A stretch of 64,000 nt of DNA from Micromonospora sediminimaris (lineage in GTDB: Bacteria; Actinomycetota; Actinomycetes; Mycobacteriales; Micromonosporaceae). The stretch covers positions 248,001-312,000 of the forward strand of contig FOLJ01000001.1 of assembly GCA_900112325.1 (NCBI GenBank). The letters run 5' to 3'. The notes below the pieces were generated by a model. It was not told the DNA's origin. It made no database searches and was given only the letters and a program-made list of their open reading frames with translations. Below, in pieces: positions 16,202 to 24,599 of this stretch. How positions within the stretch are numbered: the stretch's first letter is position 1; each line of letters opens with the position of its first letter. The position numbers were made by a program, and so were the translations under genes.

Positions 16202-16891
16202 ATGGCCAGCATCTCGACGATCAATCGCACCGACCAGGACATCCGGTCCGCGGTGCTGGACGAACTCGACTGGGAGCCCCGGGTCCGGCCGCACGAGATC
16301 GGGGTGGCCGTCACCGAGGGCGTGGTGACGCTGACCGGGCATGTGGACAGCTACGCCAAGAAGTGGGCGGCCGAGCGCGCCGCGCACCGGGTCACGCAGG
16401 TGCGGGCGGTGGCCAACGACCTCGCGGTGCGCCTGGTGACCGGCGCGGAACGCACCGACCCGGAGATCGCCGCCGCGGTTCAGCACGCCCTGCAGTGGCA
16501 GGCGTTCGTGCCGGTCGACGCGCTCGACGTCACGGTTTCCCAGGGCTGGGTCACCCTGCACGGCGAGGTCGAGTGGGAGTACCAGCGCCGCGCCGCCGAA
16601 CAGGCCGTCGGCCAACTGCACGGCGTACGCGGGGTCAGCAACGGCATGAGCGTCCGGCCGTCGGTACGCCCCGACGGTGCCCTGCTGGCCCGGCGCATCG
16701 TCGACGCGCTGGCCCGCAACCGCGCCACCGACGCGGAACAGGTGACGGTACGCGTACACGGCGACACGGTGCTGCTCGGCGGACTTGTGCACTCGATGCC
16801 CGAACGCGCCGAGGTGGAACGGGTCGTCTGGTCCGCCCCCGGCATCCGGGAGGTGCAGAACCACATCGCGGTCGCCCCGGTGCTCCGCTGA
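16202..16891 (+). CDS. protein with three BON domains
   Basis: 229-residue protein made of three successive BON domains: about 10-80 (DIRSAVLDELDWEP ... VTLTGHVDSY), about 85-155 (DPEIAAAVQHALQW ... VTLHGEVEWEYQRRAAE) and about 160-228 (LLARRIVDALARNRA ... VLLGGLVHSMPER). BON proteins such as OsmY bind phospholipid surfaces and often answer stress. No signal peptide is visible at the chosen start, so it may be cytosolic. The ATG has GAAGGGAGC upstream and is preferred over a start 13 codons earlier. Confidence 0.88.
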   Translation: MASISTINRTDQDIRSAVLDELDWEPRVRPHEIGVAVTEGVVTLTGHVDSYAKKWAAERAAHRVTQVRAVANDLAVRLVTGAERTDPEIAAAVQHALQWQAFVPVDALDVTVSQGWVTLHGEVEWEYQRRAAEQAVGQLHGVRGVSNGMSVRPSVRPDGALLARRIVDALARNRATDAEQVTVRVHGDTVLLGGLVHSMPERAEVERVVWSAPGIREVQNHIAVAPVLR

Positions 16892-16955
16892 GTCGCCCGG
16901 AACCACCCGGGTCGGGTGAGTCGCGCTCACCCGACCCGGCCCGAGGCTGGGGGGT

Positions 16956-17510
16956 ATGACCGATCAGCTGACCACGCCCCTACAGGTCACTGCGCGACTC
17001 CGCACACCCGTCACCGAGCACGACCACATCCGTGGTCCGCTGAAGGCACCGGTGACGATCGTCGAGTACGGCGACTTCCAGTGCCCCTTCTGCGCCCTCG
17101 CCCACGCCAATCTGACGGAGGTGCTACGGCAGCGCGCCGACACCGTCCGCCACGTCTACCGTCACTTCCCGATCACCAACATGCACCCGTACGCCGAGCG
17201 GGCCGCCGAGGTCGCCGAGGCCGCCGGACGGCGGGGTCGGTTCTGGGAGATGCACGACTGGCTCTACGAGCACCAGGACCAGCTGGATCCGGTGCACCTG
17301 ACGCTCGGTGTCGAACAGCTCGGCCTGCCGGTCGACGAGGTGGAGGCGGAGATCGGACGGCACGCCCATGGCGACCGGATCCGGCACGATTTCGTCGGCG
17401 CCATCCGCAGCGGGGTGGACGCCACCCCTACCCTCTTCGTCAACGACATCCGCCACGACGGCGAGTTCACCCCAGCCAGCCTCCTGACCGCCGTCGACGC
17501 CGCCGCCTGA
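16956..17510 (+). CDS. DsbA-family thioredoxin-fold protein
   Basis: 184-residue DsbA-like protein with active site FQCPFC (Cys43-Cys46), a helical insertion and the cis-Pro loop DATPTLFVND near the C-terminus. No signal peptide is visible, so it probably works in the cytosol, like the DsbA-type proteins found next to NhaA antiporters in actinobacteria; no antiporter is adjacent. GGGGGG just before the ATG acts as ribosome binding site at close spacing. Convergent with the LuxR gene, 25 bp between the stops. Confidence 0.9.
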   Translation: MTDQLTTPLQVTARLRTPVTEHDHIRGPLKAPVTIVEYGDFQCPFCALAHANLTEVLRQRADTVRHVYRHFPITNMHPYAERAAEVAEAAGRRGRFWEMHDWLYEHQDQLDPVHLTLGVEQLGLPVDEVEAEIGRHAHGDRIRHDFVGAIRSGVDATPTLFVNDIRHDGEFTPASLLTAVDAAA

Positions 17511-17535
17511 CCTTTCACGAGGGTCGGCCGCACAG

Positions 17536-20265
17536 TCAGATGAGGCGGAGTTGGCGGGCGCGGCGGACGGCGTCGCGACGGCGGGTTGCATCGAGCTTGC
17601 GGTAGATGTTGCGGACGTGGGTCTTGACCGTGTTGACGGAGACCGACAGTTCGGCGGCGATCTCCACGTTGGACAGGATGCTCTGCAGGTACCGCAGGAT
17701 CGTCAGCTCCCGCTCGGTGAGCGGCTCGTCCAGCGACGGCACCGCCGCGTCGGCGGCACCTGAGCCGCCCGTCTGTCCGGCCGGCGCGTCGACGGCGCGT
17801 ACCAGGTCACTCACCAGCGACCAGTGGGCGGTACCGGAGTCGAGGTGGGCGGTGAGCAGTTCCCGCAGTCCCGGCTCGGCCTGTCGGAACGGGCGACGGT
17901 AATCCTCCGGCGCGGCCAGGTCGAGCGCCTGTTCCAGCAACCGGCCCGCCCGACGGTCGTCACCGGACCGGACGGCCAGCACCGTGGCCAGCAGCGCGGC
18001 GTCGAGGCGTACCGGCAGCGGCCAGTCGGCCGCAGGTGCGGCGGTCCAGTCCGGCAGCAGACGGTCGGCGGCACGGGGGTCACCGGCCCGCAGTTCGGTC
18101 CGGGCCGCCGCGACGGCCAGCGCCGCCGCCGCACCGGTCATCGGCTCGGCCAGCGGCTCACCGGCCAGTTCCCGGGCCGTCTGTACGTCGCCCCGCGCGC
18201 TGTGCAGGTCCAGTTCGGCGGCGCGCAGCCACGTGCCCAGCTCACCGCCGCGTGCCCCCCACCCGGTGCGGGCCTCCACCAGCAGCCGGTGGCCGACACT
18301 CGGCTCCCCCTCGTCGAGGCGCAGGTACGCGCGGCACCAACCGGCCACCGCGCCGGGCACCGGTTCCGCGCCGGCCGGCGCGGCCAGCCCCAGGTGCGCC
18401 TCGGCCTCCGCCGGCTGGTTCCGGTGCAGCGCCACAACGGCCAGCGCCAGGTGCGCGTACCCGCAGTCGAGCAACGCCGCCCAGCCCTGGCAGGCCGGCA
18501 GGGCCAACGCCGCCCGGGCCAGTTCCTCGGCGGCGCGCAGCTGTCCACGCAGCGCCGCCACCAGGGACCATCGGCTGGCGCAGACCAGTTCGGTGCGCGG
18601 ACGTGCCGCCTCCCGGGCGGCCGCCAGCGCTTCGGCGAAGCCGGTCGCCGCCCCGGTCAGGTCGCCGTCGTCCAACGCGAGCAGGGCGAGCGCGGTGCCG
18701 GCCACGGCCCGTACGTCAGCGTGCTCGATGGCATGGTCGGCTCGCGGGTCGCCGGTCGGGTGTCCACCGTCGGTGGCGAGCAGGCGGGCGGCGGCGGCGC
18801 GTACGGGCGGCGGGTCACCGGCGAGTCGGGCCAGGGTGAGTTCGACCGCGGCGACCAGCCGACCGAACCGGGCCCGGCGCGGTTGCGGCAGCCGCCGGAG
18901 GTGCCCGCCGGCCAGCCGTAGGTAAGCCTCGGCCGCCCCGGTGTCGCCGTCGAGGGCCCGTTCGGCGGCGCAGGCCAGCGCGAGTTCCGGGTCACGTTCC
19001 ACCGCCTCCGGCGGGGGTGGCGCGGGCACCGGCCCGACGCCGGCCGGCCGCTCGTAGGGCACCAGTTCCGGCCAGCGGATCACGAACAGATCGGTGGCGG
19101 CGGTCCAGTCACCGGCGGCGAGCGCGTGGCGCAACGCGTCGGCGGGTCGGCCGTTGCCGGCGTACCATCCGGCCGCCCGCAGGTGCAGGTCGCGCAGCTC
19201 CGCTGCGGGTAGCCGGACCAGCTCGCGGTGCAGCAGGTCGGTCAGCAGCGGATGGCACCGGTACCACACCGGCCGGCTGCCGTCATGGTGGAGCAGACCG
19301 CTGTCGTCGGCGAGCGTGCGCAGGCGTTCCTCGGCGTCCGCGTCGCCGCTGAGTGCGGCGGCGAGGCCGGCGCAGACGGCGTCGACGATCGCCGCGCGGC
19401 GCAGCAGCTCACGGTCCGTCGGCTCCAGCCCGGCCAGCGGCTCCGCCCGCAGGTAGCCGGCGATCTCCGGCTGGTCGGCGCCGAGTTCGCTGATCCAGCG
19501 CTCCGGGTCCGGTTGGTCCCGCAGGGCGAGGGCGGCGATTCGCAGCACGGCCGCCCACCCCCCGGTCCGCTGCCGCAGCCGGGCCACCGCGGCGGCCGGC
19601 ACCACCACCCCGTGCGCGGTGAGCAGGTCGGCGATCTCGTCGCCGGTGAAAGCCAGATCGTCCGGGCCGATCTCGGTCAACTCCCCGGCCAGCCGCAGCC
19701 GGTGCACCGCCATTGGCGGACCGGTCCGTCCGGCCGCCACCAGCCGTAGCCGCTGCTCGCTGTGGCGGAGCAGGAACTCCAGACCGGCCAGCGCCGCCGG
19801 TTCGGTGATCAGGTGCAGGTCGTCCACGATCAGCACCACCGGCCGTTCCCGGACGGCGAGGGCGGCGGCCATGATCTCCAGCTCGTCCGGACGTGGCGCC
19901 CGGTCGGGCATCGGCGTCTCCGCCGGATCCGCGACGGAGCGCAACGCGGCGCCGAGATACGACCAGAGGCGGTCCGGGTCGTCCCCCGCCTCGACCGACA
20001 CCCAGGCCGGAACCGGGGCCTCCGATTCAGCCTCCTGCCGCATCCGTCGCCAGGTGGCCAGCAGCGTCGTCTTACCCCAGCCGGCGGGTGCCCGGAGCAC
20101 GGTGACCGGGCGGGCCACCGCCTCGTCGAGCAACCGGGCCAGCCGGGGCCGGAGCACCATCGTCTCTCCCGGCGCGGCGGGTGCCAGCCGGGAGGCCAGC
20201 AGGGGTGGGCCGCCCGGTGGGCGGACCCCTGCGTCGGCCCGGACGGTGCTGCGGTCATCCGGCAT
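17536..20265 (-). CDS. MalT-type (LAL) LuxR-family transcriptional regulator
   Basis: 909-residue regulator: an STAND-type ATPase at the N-terminus with Walker A APAGWGKTT (59-67) and Walker B VVLIVDDLHLI, then a long TPR-like helical region (about 350-820), and a C-terminal LuxR helix-turn-helix (LTERELTILRYL ... VNTVKTHVRNIYRKLDATRR). This is the MalT/LAL layout, in which ATP and a small inducer drive oligomerisation and activation. The start at 20265 (MPDDRSTV, GTGGGGGTGGG upstream) is preferred over 20364, which adds a basic Pro/Arg stretch. The target genes are not shown by context; the divergent dehydrogenase unit is a candidate. Confidence 0.88.
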   Translation of the reverse strand: MPDDRSTVRADAGVRPPGGPPLLASRLAPAAPGETMVLRPRLARLLDEAVARPVTVLRAPAGWGKTTLLATWRRMRQEAESEAPVPAWVSVEAGDDPDRLWSYLGAALRSVADPAETPMPDRAPRPDELEIMAAALAVRERPVVLIVDDLHLITEPAALAGLEFLLRHSEQRLRLVAAGRTGPPMAVHRLRLAGELTEIGPDDLAFTGDEIADLLTAHGVVVPAAAVARLRQRTGGWAAVLRIAALALRDQPDPERWISELGADQPEIAGYLRAEPLAGLEPTDRELLRRAAIVDAVCAGLAAALSGDADAEERLRTLADDSGLLHHDGSRPVWYRCHPLLTDLLHRELVRLPAAELRDLHLRAAGWYAGNGRPADALRHALAAGDWTAATDLFVIRWPELVPYERPAGVGPVPAPPPPEAVERDPELALACAAERALDGDTGAAEAYLRLAGGHLRRLPQPRRARFGRLVAAVELTLARLAGDPPPVRAAAARLLATDGGHPTGDPRADHAIEHADVRAVAGTALALLALDDGDLTGAATGFAEALAAAREAARPRTELVCASRWSLVAALRGQLRAAEELARAALALPACQGWAALLDCGYAHLALAVVALHRNQPAEAEAHLGLAAPAGAEPVPGAVAGWCRAYLRLDEGEPSVGHRLLVEARTGWGARGGELGTWLRAAELDLHSARGDVQTARELAGEPLAEPMTGAAAALAVAAARTELRAGDPRAADRLLPDWTAAPAADWPLPVRLDAALLATVLAVRSGDDRRAGRLLEQALDLAAPEDYRRPFRQAEPGLRELLTAHLDSGTAHWSLVSDLVRAVDAPAGQTGGSGAADAAVPSLDEPLTERELTILRYLQSILSNVEIAAELSVSVNTVKTHVRNIYRKLDATRRRDAVRRARQLRLI

Positions 20266-20483
20266 CCGGCCCACCCCCACGGACGCGTGCTTCCTCCCCC
20301 GGCCCTGCGGCGGGCGGTTACCCGACCCGCGACGGTTCACCCCTTCCGGGGGAACCGGGTTCACCCCGCCAGCGGCAACGCTGGCCCTGAGCTGGGCGGA
20401 CGCGTCGCGGATCCCACCGGGTCACCCGCCGACCCGTTCGTTGGGACGGACCACACGGTGCGGAAGCGGGATCGGAGGTACGA

Positions 20484-20948
20484 GTGGGACAGGTCGGGAC
20501 TGTTGTCGCGGTGGCCGGCGCCCTCGGCGTGGCGGCGGCCCGGGCCGCGCGTACCGCCGTCATCCGGCAGCGCACCCGGCGTGCCCGACACCCCGGAGGT
20601 TGGCAGGTGGTGACGGTCGACCGGCCGCCGGAGCAGGTGCTGCCCACCGGGGCCTGGCCGGTGCCGCTCCGCCGCCTCGACGGTGCCGTCGAGGTCGCGG
20701 TGGCACCCGCGCCGGGTGGCCGGGGTACCGAACTGGCGGCCCGGCCACGGCCGCACGCGGCCTGGCCCGGGCTCGCCGCGCACCTGCTCGGCGACGATCC
20801 CGGCCTGCTGGTACGGCAGGCGTTGTGGCAGGTCAAACAGCTCGCCGAGACCGGCGAGGTGCTGCGCGTCGACCGGACACCCGGCGAGCGCGGGCCGGTG
20901 GCGCCGACCCACAGCTTTCCGCCGCGAGCGGACGGGCCGCCACGGTGA
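20484..20948 (+). CDS. hypothetical protein with N-terminal hydrophobic segment
   Basis: 154-residue protein. Residues 3-25 are hydrophobic and Ala/Val-rich (one possible membrane anchor), followed by a basic stretch (RQRTRRAR). The middle (WQVVTVDRPPEQVL ... RRLDGAVEVAVAPAPGG) recalls the start of SRPBCC/cyclase-like domains, but the match is weak. GTG start after CGGAGG. The stop overlaps the GTG of the dehydrogenase gene (GTGA), so the two are translationally coupled and probably work together. Confidence 0.7.
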   Translation: MGQVGTVVAVAGALGVAAARAARTAVIRQRTRRARHPGGWQVVTVDRPPEQVLPTGAWPVPLRRLDGAVEVAVAPAPGGRGTELAARPRPHAAWPGLAAHLLGDDPGLLVRQALWQVKQLAETGEVLRVDRTPGERGPVAPTHSFPPRADGPPR

Positions 20949-22099
20949 GAGCGCTGTGCTGGACCACCGGTGGCGAGTTGGCCGTCCGCCAGGTGCCCGA
21001 TCCGGAGCTGCGTAACGACCACGACGTGATCGTCCGGGTGCGGCGCAGCGCCACCTGCGGTGCCGACCTGCCGCTGCTCACCGGGCAGGTGCCGGGCCTG
21101 GCCGCCGGTGACGTGCTCGGCCACGAGTTCCTCGGCGACGTGGTCGAGGTCGGCCCCGGCGTACGCCGGCACCGGATCGGCGACCGGGTGGTGGTCTGCG
21201 CGTCGGTGGCCTGCGGTGCCTGCTGGTACTGCCGGCGAGGGCTACCGTCGTGCTGCGACAACGGCAGCAGCGACCCGACCGCGAGTGAGGCGGAGTGGGG
21301 TCACCCGGTGGCGGGCTGCTTCGGCCAACCCCGGGCCGCAGGTGGTTTCGCCGGCAGTCACGCCGAGTATGTCCGGGTGCCGTACGCCGATGTCGGGGCG
21401 TTTCCGGTGCCGGAGTCCGTCGGCGACGACCGGGCCCTGTTCGCCTCGGACGCCGCACCGGCCGGCTGGCTGGGTGCGGAGGGTGGCGAGGTGCGCCCCG
21501 GTGACGTGGTGGCGGTGTGGGGAGCCGGCGCGGTCGGTCAGCTGGCCGCCCGGGCAGCCTGGCTGCTCGGCGCCGAGCGGGTGGTCGTCGTCGACCGGCA
21601 CCCCGGGCGGCTGCTGATGGCACGGCAGCACGTCGGCGCCGAGACCATCGACCGGCGGGACACCGACGTCGCGGCGCAGCTGCGGGAGTTCAGCGGTGGG
21701 CGGGGGCCGGACGTGTGCGTCGAGGCGGTCGGCGGTCCGGCGGGGGAACACCGGTCGCTCGCCGACCGGTTCACCGGCCGCGCCCGGGTGCCGGAAGCGG
21801 TCCGGGAGGCGGTGTACGCCTGCCGCAAGGGTGGCAGCGTCTTCGTCCTCAACGGCGGCGCCCGCCACGTCGACGCGTTCCCGGCCGGCACCGTCGTGCA
21901 CAAGGGACTGACCGTGCGCGGGGGACGCCAGCACGGCCAGCGCCACATCCCGATGCTGCTGGACCGCATGGCCCGCGACGAGCTGCGTACCGAGCACCTG
22001 GCCTCGCACCATTTCCCGCTGGAACGGGCCGCGGAGGGGTACGCCCTGTTCCGGGACCGGCCCGAGGAGTGCCTCCGGGCCGTGTTCACCCCGCAGTGA
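20945..22099 (+). CDS. zinc-dependent MDR-family alcohol dehydrogenase
   Basis: 384-residue medium-chain dehydrogenase of the type related to glutathione-dependent formaldehyde dehydrogenases. Catalytic zinc region CGADLPLLTG and GHEFLG, structural zinc cluster CGACWYCRRGLPSCC, Rossmann motif VWGAGAVGQLAA with acidic VVVDRHP, which favours NAD over NADP. An insertion after EAVGGPAGEH is typical of the formaldehyde-dehydrogenase-like branch. GTG start overlapping the upstream stop. The substrate is not known. Confidence 0.9.
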   Translation: MRALCWTTGGELAVRQVPDPELRNDHDVIVRVRRSATCGADLPLLTGQVPGLAAGDVLGHEFLGDVVEVGPGVRRHRIGDRVVVCASVACGACWYCRRGLPSCCDNGSSDPTASEAEWGHPVAGCFGQPRAAGGFAGSHAEYVRVPYADVGAFPVPESVGDDRALFASDAAPAGWLGAEGGEVRPGDVVAVWGAGAVGQLAARAAWLLGAERVVVVDRHPGRLLMARQHVGAETIDRRDTDVAAQLREFSGGRGPDVCVEAVGGPAGEHRSLADRFTGRARVPEAVREAVYACRKGGSVFVLNGGARHVDAFPAGTVVHKGLTVRGGRQHGQRHIPMLLDRMARDELRTEHLASHHFPLERAAEGYALFRDRPEECLRAVFTPQ

Positions 22100-22142
22100 C
22101 CGGGACCGGGCGGATCGGCGGCGACGGTGGCATGATCGCGGG

Positions 22143-23330
22143 ATGGCTGCCCAACGTTCGTACGACGTGGTGCTGTTCGGGGCGACCGGGTTCACCGGTG
22201 GGCTCACCGCCCGCTACCTGGCCCGGCACGCGCCACCGGGACTGCGCTGGGCGATCGCCGGCCGCAACCCCGACAAGCTGGCCGCGGTCCGGGACCAGTT
22301 GACCACGATCGACCCGGCGCTGGCCGGGTTGCCGCTGCTCACCGCCGACGTCACCGACCCGGCCTCGCTGCGTGCGGTGGCCGCCGACGCCCGGGTGGTG
22401 GCCAGCACCGTCGGCCCGTACGTCCACCACGGTGAGCCGCTGGTGGCCGCCTGCGCCACCGCCGGCACCGACTACCTCGACATCACCGGCGAACCGGAGT
22501 TCGTCGACCGGATGTACCTGCGCCACCACGCCGAGGCGGTGCGCACGGGTGCTCGGCTGGTGCACGCCTGCGGCTTCGACTCAGTCCCGCACGACCTCGG
22601 TGTCTGGTTCACGGTCAAGCAGTTGCCCGCCGACACCGCCGTCACCGTGGACGGGTACGTGCGGGCGGGCGGACGGTTCTCCGCCGGCACGTACCACTCG
22701 GTACTGACCGCCTTCTCGCGTACCGGTGAGGCGTCGCGGGCGGCCCGCGAACGCCGCGCCGCCGAGCCACGCCCGACCGACCGCCGGGTCCGGGCCGTGC
22801 CGGGCCGACTTGCCCGCTCCCGGGACCTGCCGGTCTGGGCGGTACCGCTGCCGACCATCGACCCGCAGGTGGTCCTCCGCTCGGCGGTGGCCCGCCCCGA
22901 GTACGGTCCGGATTTCCGCTACCGGCACTTCGCGGCCGTGCGGCGGCTGCCGACGGTGCTGGCCGCCGGTGCGGGACTCGGAGCCGTGGTCGGGCTGGTG
23001 AAGCTGCCGCCGACCCGACGCTGGCTGCTCGGCCGGCTCGCCTCCGGGCAGGGACCGAGCGCCGAGCAGCGGGCGAAGTCGTGGTTCACGTTGCGTTTCG
23101 TCGGCGTCGGCGGCGGGCGACGCGTGGTGACGGAGGTGACCGGCGGAGACCCCGGCTACGACGAGACCGCGAAGATGCTCGCCGAGTCGGCGCTCTGCCT
23201 GGCCTGCGACGATCTGCCGACCACCTCGGGTCAGCTCACGCCGGTCACCGCGATGGGCGACGCGCTGCTGCACCGTCTCACCGCGGCCGGGATCACCTTC
23301 CGGCTGCTGAAGGAGGAGCCGGCGGCTTGA
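22143..23330 (+). CDS. saccharopine dehydrogenase-like / trans-acting enoyl reductase-like protein
   Basis: 395-residue NAD(P)-binding protein of the saccharopine dehydrogenase superfamily. N-terminal Rossmann motif GATGFTG (13-19), AGRNPDKL, VASTVGPYVHHGEPLV, TDYLDITGE and ACGFDSVPHDLGV. These are hallmarks of the mycobacterial trans-acting enoyl reductase family (Rv2449c/Rv2953 type). That family reduces double bonds during complex lipid synthesis, but most actinobacterial members are uncharacterised. A hydrophobic stretch near 275-290 may touch the membrane. Downstream of the dehydrogenase with 43 bp between them. Confidence 0.88.
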   Translation: MAAQRSYDVVLFGATGFTGGLTARYLARHAPPGLRWAIAGRNPDKLAAVRDQLTTIDPALAGLPLLTADVTDPASLRAVAADARVVASTVGPYVHHGEPLVAACATAGTDYLDITGEPEFVDRMYLRHHAEAVRTGARLVHACGFDSVPHDLGVWFTVKQLPADTAVTVDGYVRAGGRFSAGTYHSVLTAFSRTGEASRAARERRAAEPRPTDRRVRAVPGRLARSRDLPVWAVPLPTIDPQVVLRSAVARPEYGPDFRYRHFAAVRRLPTVLAAGAGLGAVVGLVKLPPTRRWLLGRLASGQGPSAEQRAKSWFTLRFVGVGGGRRVVTEVTGGDPGYDETAKMLAESALCLACDDLPTTSGQLTPVTAMGDALLHRLTAAGITFRLLKEEPAA

Positions 23331-23363
23331 CCCTCGACCAGGTCGAGGGGGCAGGATCGGCCC

Positions 23364-24455
23364 GTGGACAGTGACCTGCGCAGCATCGGTGAGCTGGCCC
23401 GGGCCAGTGGGCTGACGGTGAGCGCGCTGCGGTTCTACGACGCCGCCGGGGTGCTGGTCCCGGCCCGGGTCGATCCGGTCACCGGGTACCGCTGGTACGC
23501 CGACGACCAGGTGGCACCGGCCCGGCTGGTGGCCGGGCTGCGCCGGATCGGTCTGCCGGTGGCCGAGATCGCCCGGGCGGTACGCGCGGAGCCCCCGGTG
23601 GTGCGCCGGCTGCTCGACGCGCACCTGGGGCGGCTGGCGGACGGACTGGCCGAGGCGCGGCGCGAGGTCGCCCGGATCCGTCGCCTGCTCGCCGACGACC
23701 AGCCCCCGCCGGCCACCCGGCTCGTCCTGACCGGGTGTGCGTTGTCCGCCGCCGTGGACGCCGTCCGGTTCGCGGTCGGCACCGACCCGGCGCTGCCGGG
23801 GCTGGCCGGCGTGCTGCTCGACGTGACCGACGAGGGGATCCGGCTGGTGGCGACCGACCGGCATCGACTGGCGGTGGCGACGGCCGGCGCGACGGTGCAC
23901 GGTCCGGCGGTGCGTGCGCTGCTGCCCGTGGCCGCTGTCGACCGGCTGCGCCGGCTCTCCGACGAGGCGGTCACCGGCGAGGTACGGCTGACCCTGGTCG
24001 GACGGCAGGTCGTCGCCGACGTCGCCGGGCGTCGGTTGCGGGTGACGACGCTGCCGTACGACTTTCCCGACTATCACGCCCTGCTGCCGGGAGCGACCGG
24101 CGGGCCGGCCCGGCGGGTGCCGGTGGACGCGCCGTGGCTGGTCGCCGCGCTGCGCTCGGGTGCCTCGACGGTGACCCGGGAGCACGCGGGCGGCCCGCTG
24201 CCGGTGACCGTGCTGGGGCTGGGCGGCCGGGACGCGCTACGCCTGCTCGACCCGGACGAACTGACCGACGATCCGGCCGGTCGGGCCGACGCCGAGCTGC
24301 GGGTCGGCGTCAACGGGGGGTACCTGCTCGACGCCCTGCACGCGGCGGGTGGCCCGCGCCTGGTGCTGGAACTGGACGGCCCGGTCACCCCGCTGGCCAT
24401 TCGCCGGCCCGACGATCCGGCCGCCTTCTCCATCCTGATGCCGATCCGACTCTGA
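23364..24455 (+). CDS. MerR-family regulator fused to a DNA sliding-clamp (DnaN)-like domain
   Basis: 363-residue fusion. Residues 7-75 are a MerR helix-turn-helix (IGELARASGLTVSALRFYDA ... VTGYRWYADDQ), followed by a dimerisation helix to about 115. The rest does not look like a MerR effector domain; it resembles the DNA polymerase III beta clamp. GVLLDVTDEGIRLVATDRHR matches the clamp domain-1 strand-turn, and VGVNGGYLLDALHAAGG ... FSILMPIRL matches clamp domain 3 including its terminal MP-x-R-L. Total clamp-like length is about 245 residues, shorter than DnaN (about 375). GTG start. Possible role: DNA-bound regulator touching the replication or repair apparatus; this is inference. Confidence 0.85.
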   Translation: MDSDLRSIGELARASGLTVSALRFYDAAGVLVPARVDPVTGYRWYADDQVAPARLVAGLRRIGLPVAEIARAVRAEPPVVRRLLDAHLGRLADGLAEARREVARIRRLLADDQPPPATRLVLTGCALSAAVDAVRFAVGTDPALPGLAGVLLDVTDEGIRLVATDRHRLAVATAGATVHGPAVRALLPVAAVDRLRRLSDEAVTGEVRLTLVGRQVVADVAGRRLRVTTLPYDFPDYHALLPGATGGPARRVPVDAPWLVAALRSGASTVTREHAGGPLPVTVLGLGGRDALRLLDPDELTDDPAGRADAELRVGVNGGYLLDALHAAGGPRLVLELDGPVTPLAIRRPDDPAAFSILMPIRL

Positions 24456-24467
24456 CCGCGGCGACCC

Positions 24468-24490
24468 GTCCGGTCCGGCTCGGACCGGAC
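24468..24490 (+). terminator. terminator hairpin
   Basis: Perfect 10-bp stem (GTCCGGTCCG / CGGACCGGAC) with a 3-base loop, shortly after the MerR-clamp gene stop and before serS. Confidence 0.75.
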
Positions 24491-24599
24491 GTCGAAACCG
24501 CCGGTCCGCGGTGGGTCGGGTGCGGGAGGCGGGGCGATTCGGGCGCGACGGTAGCATCTGGAGGTCCACCCGAGCCCGGACGGAGGCGTACGGAGCAGC

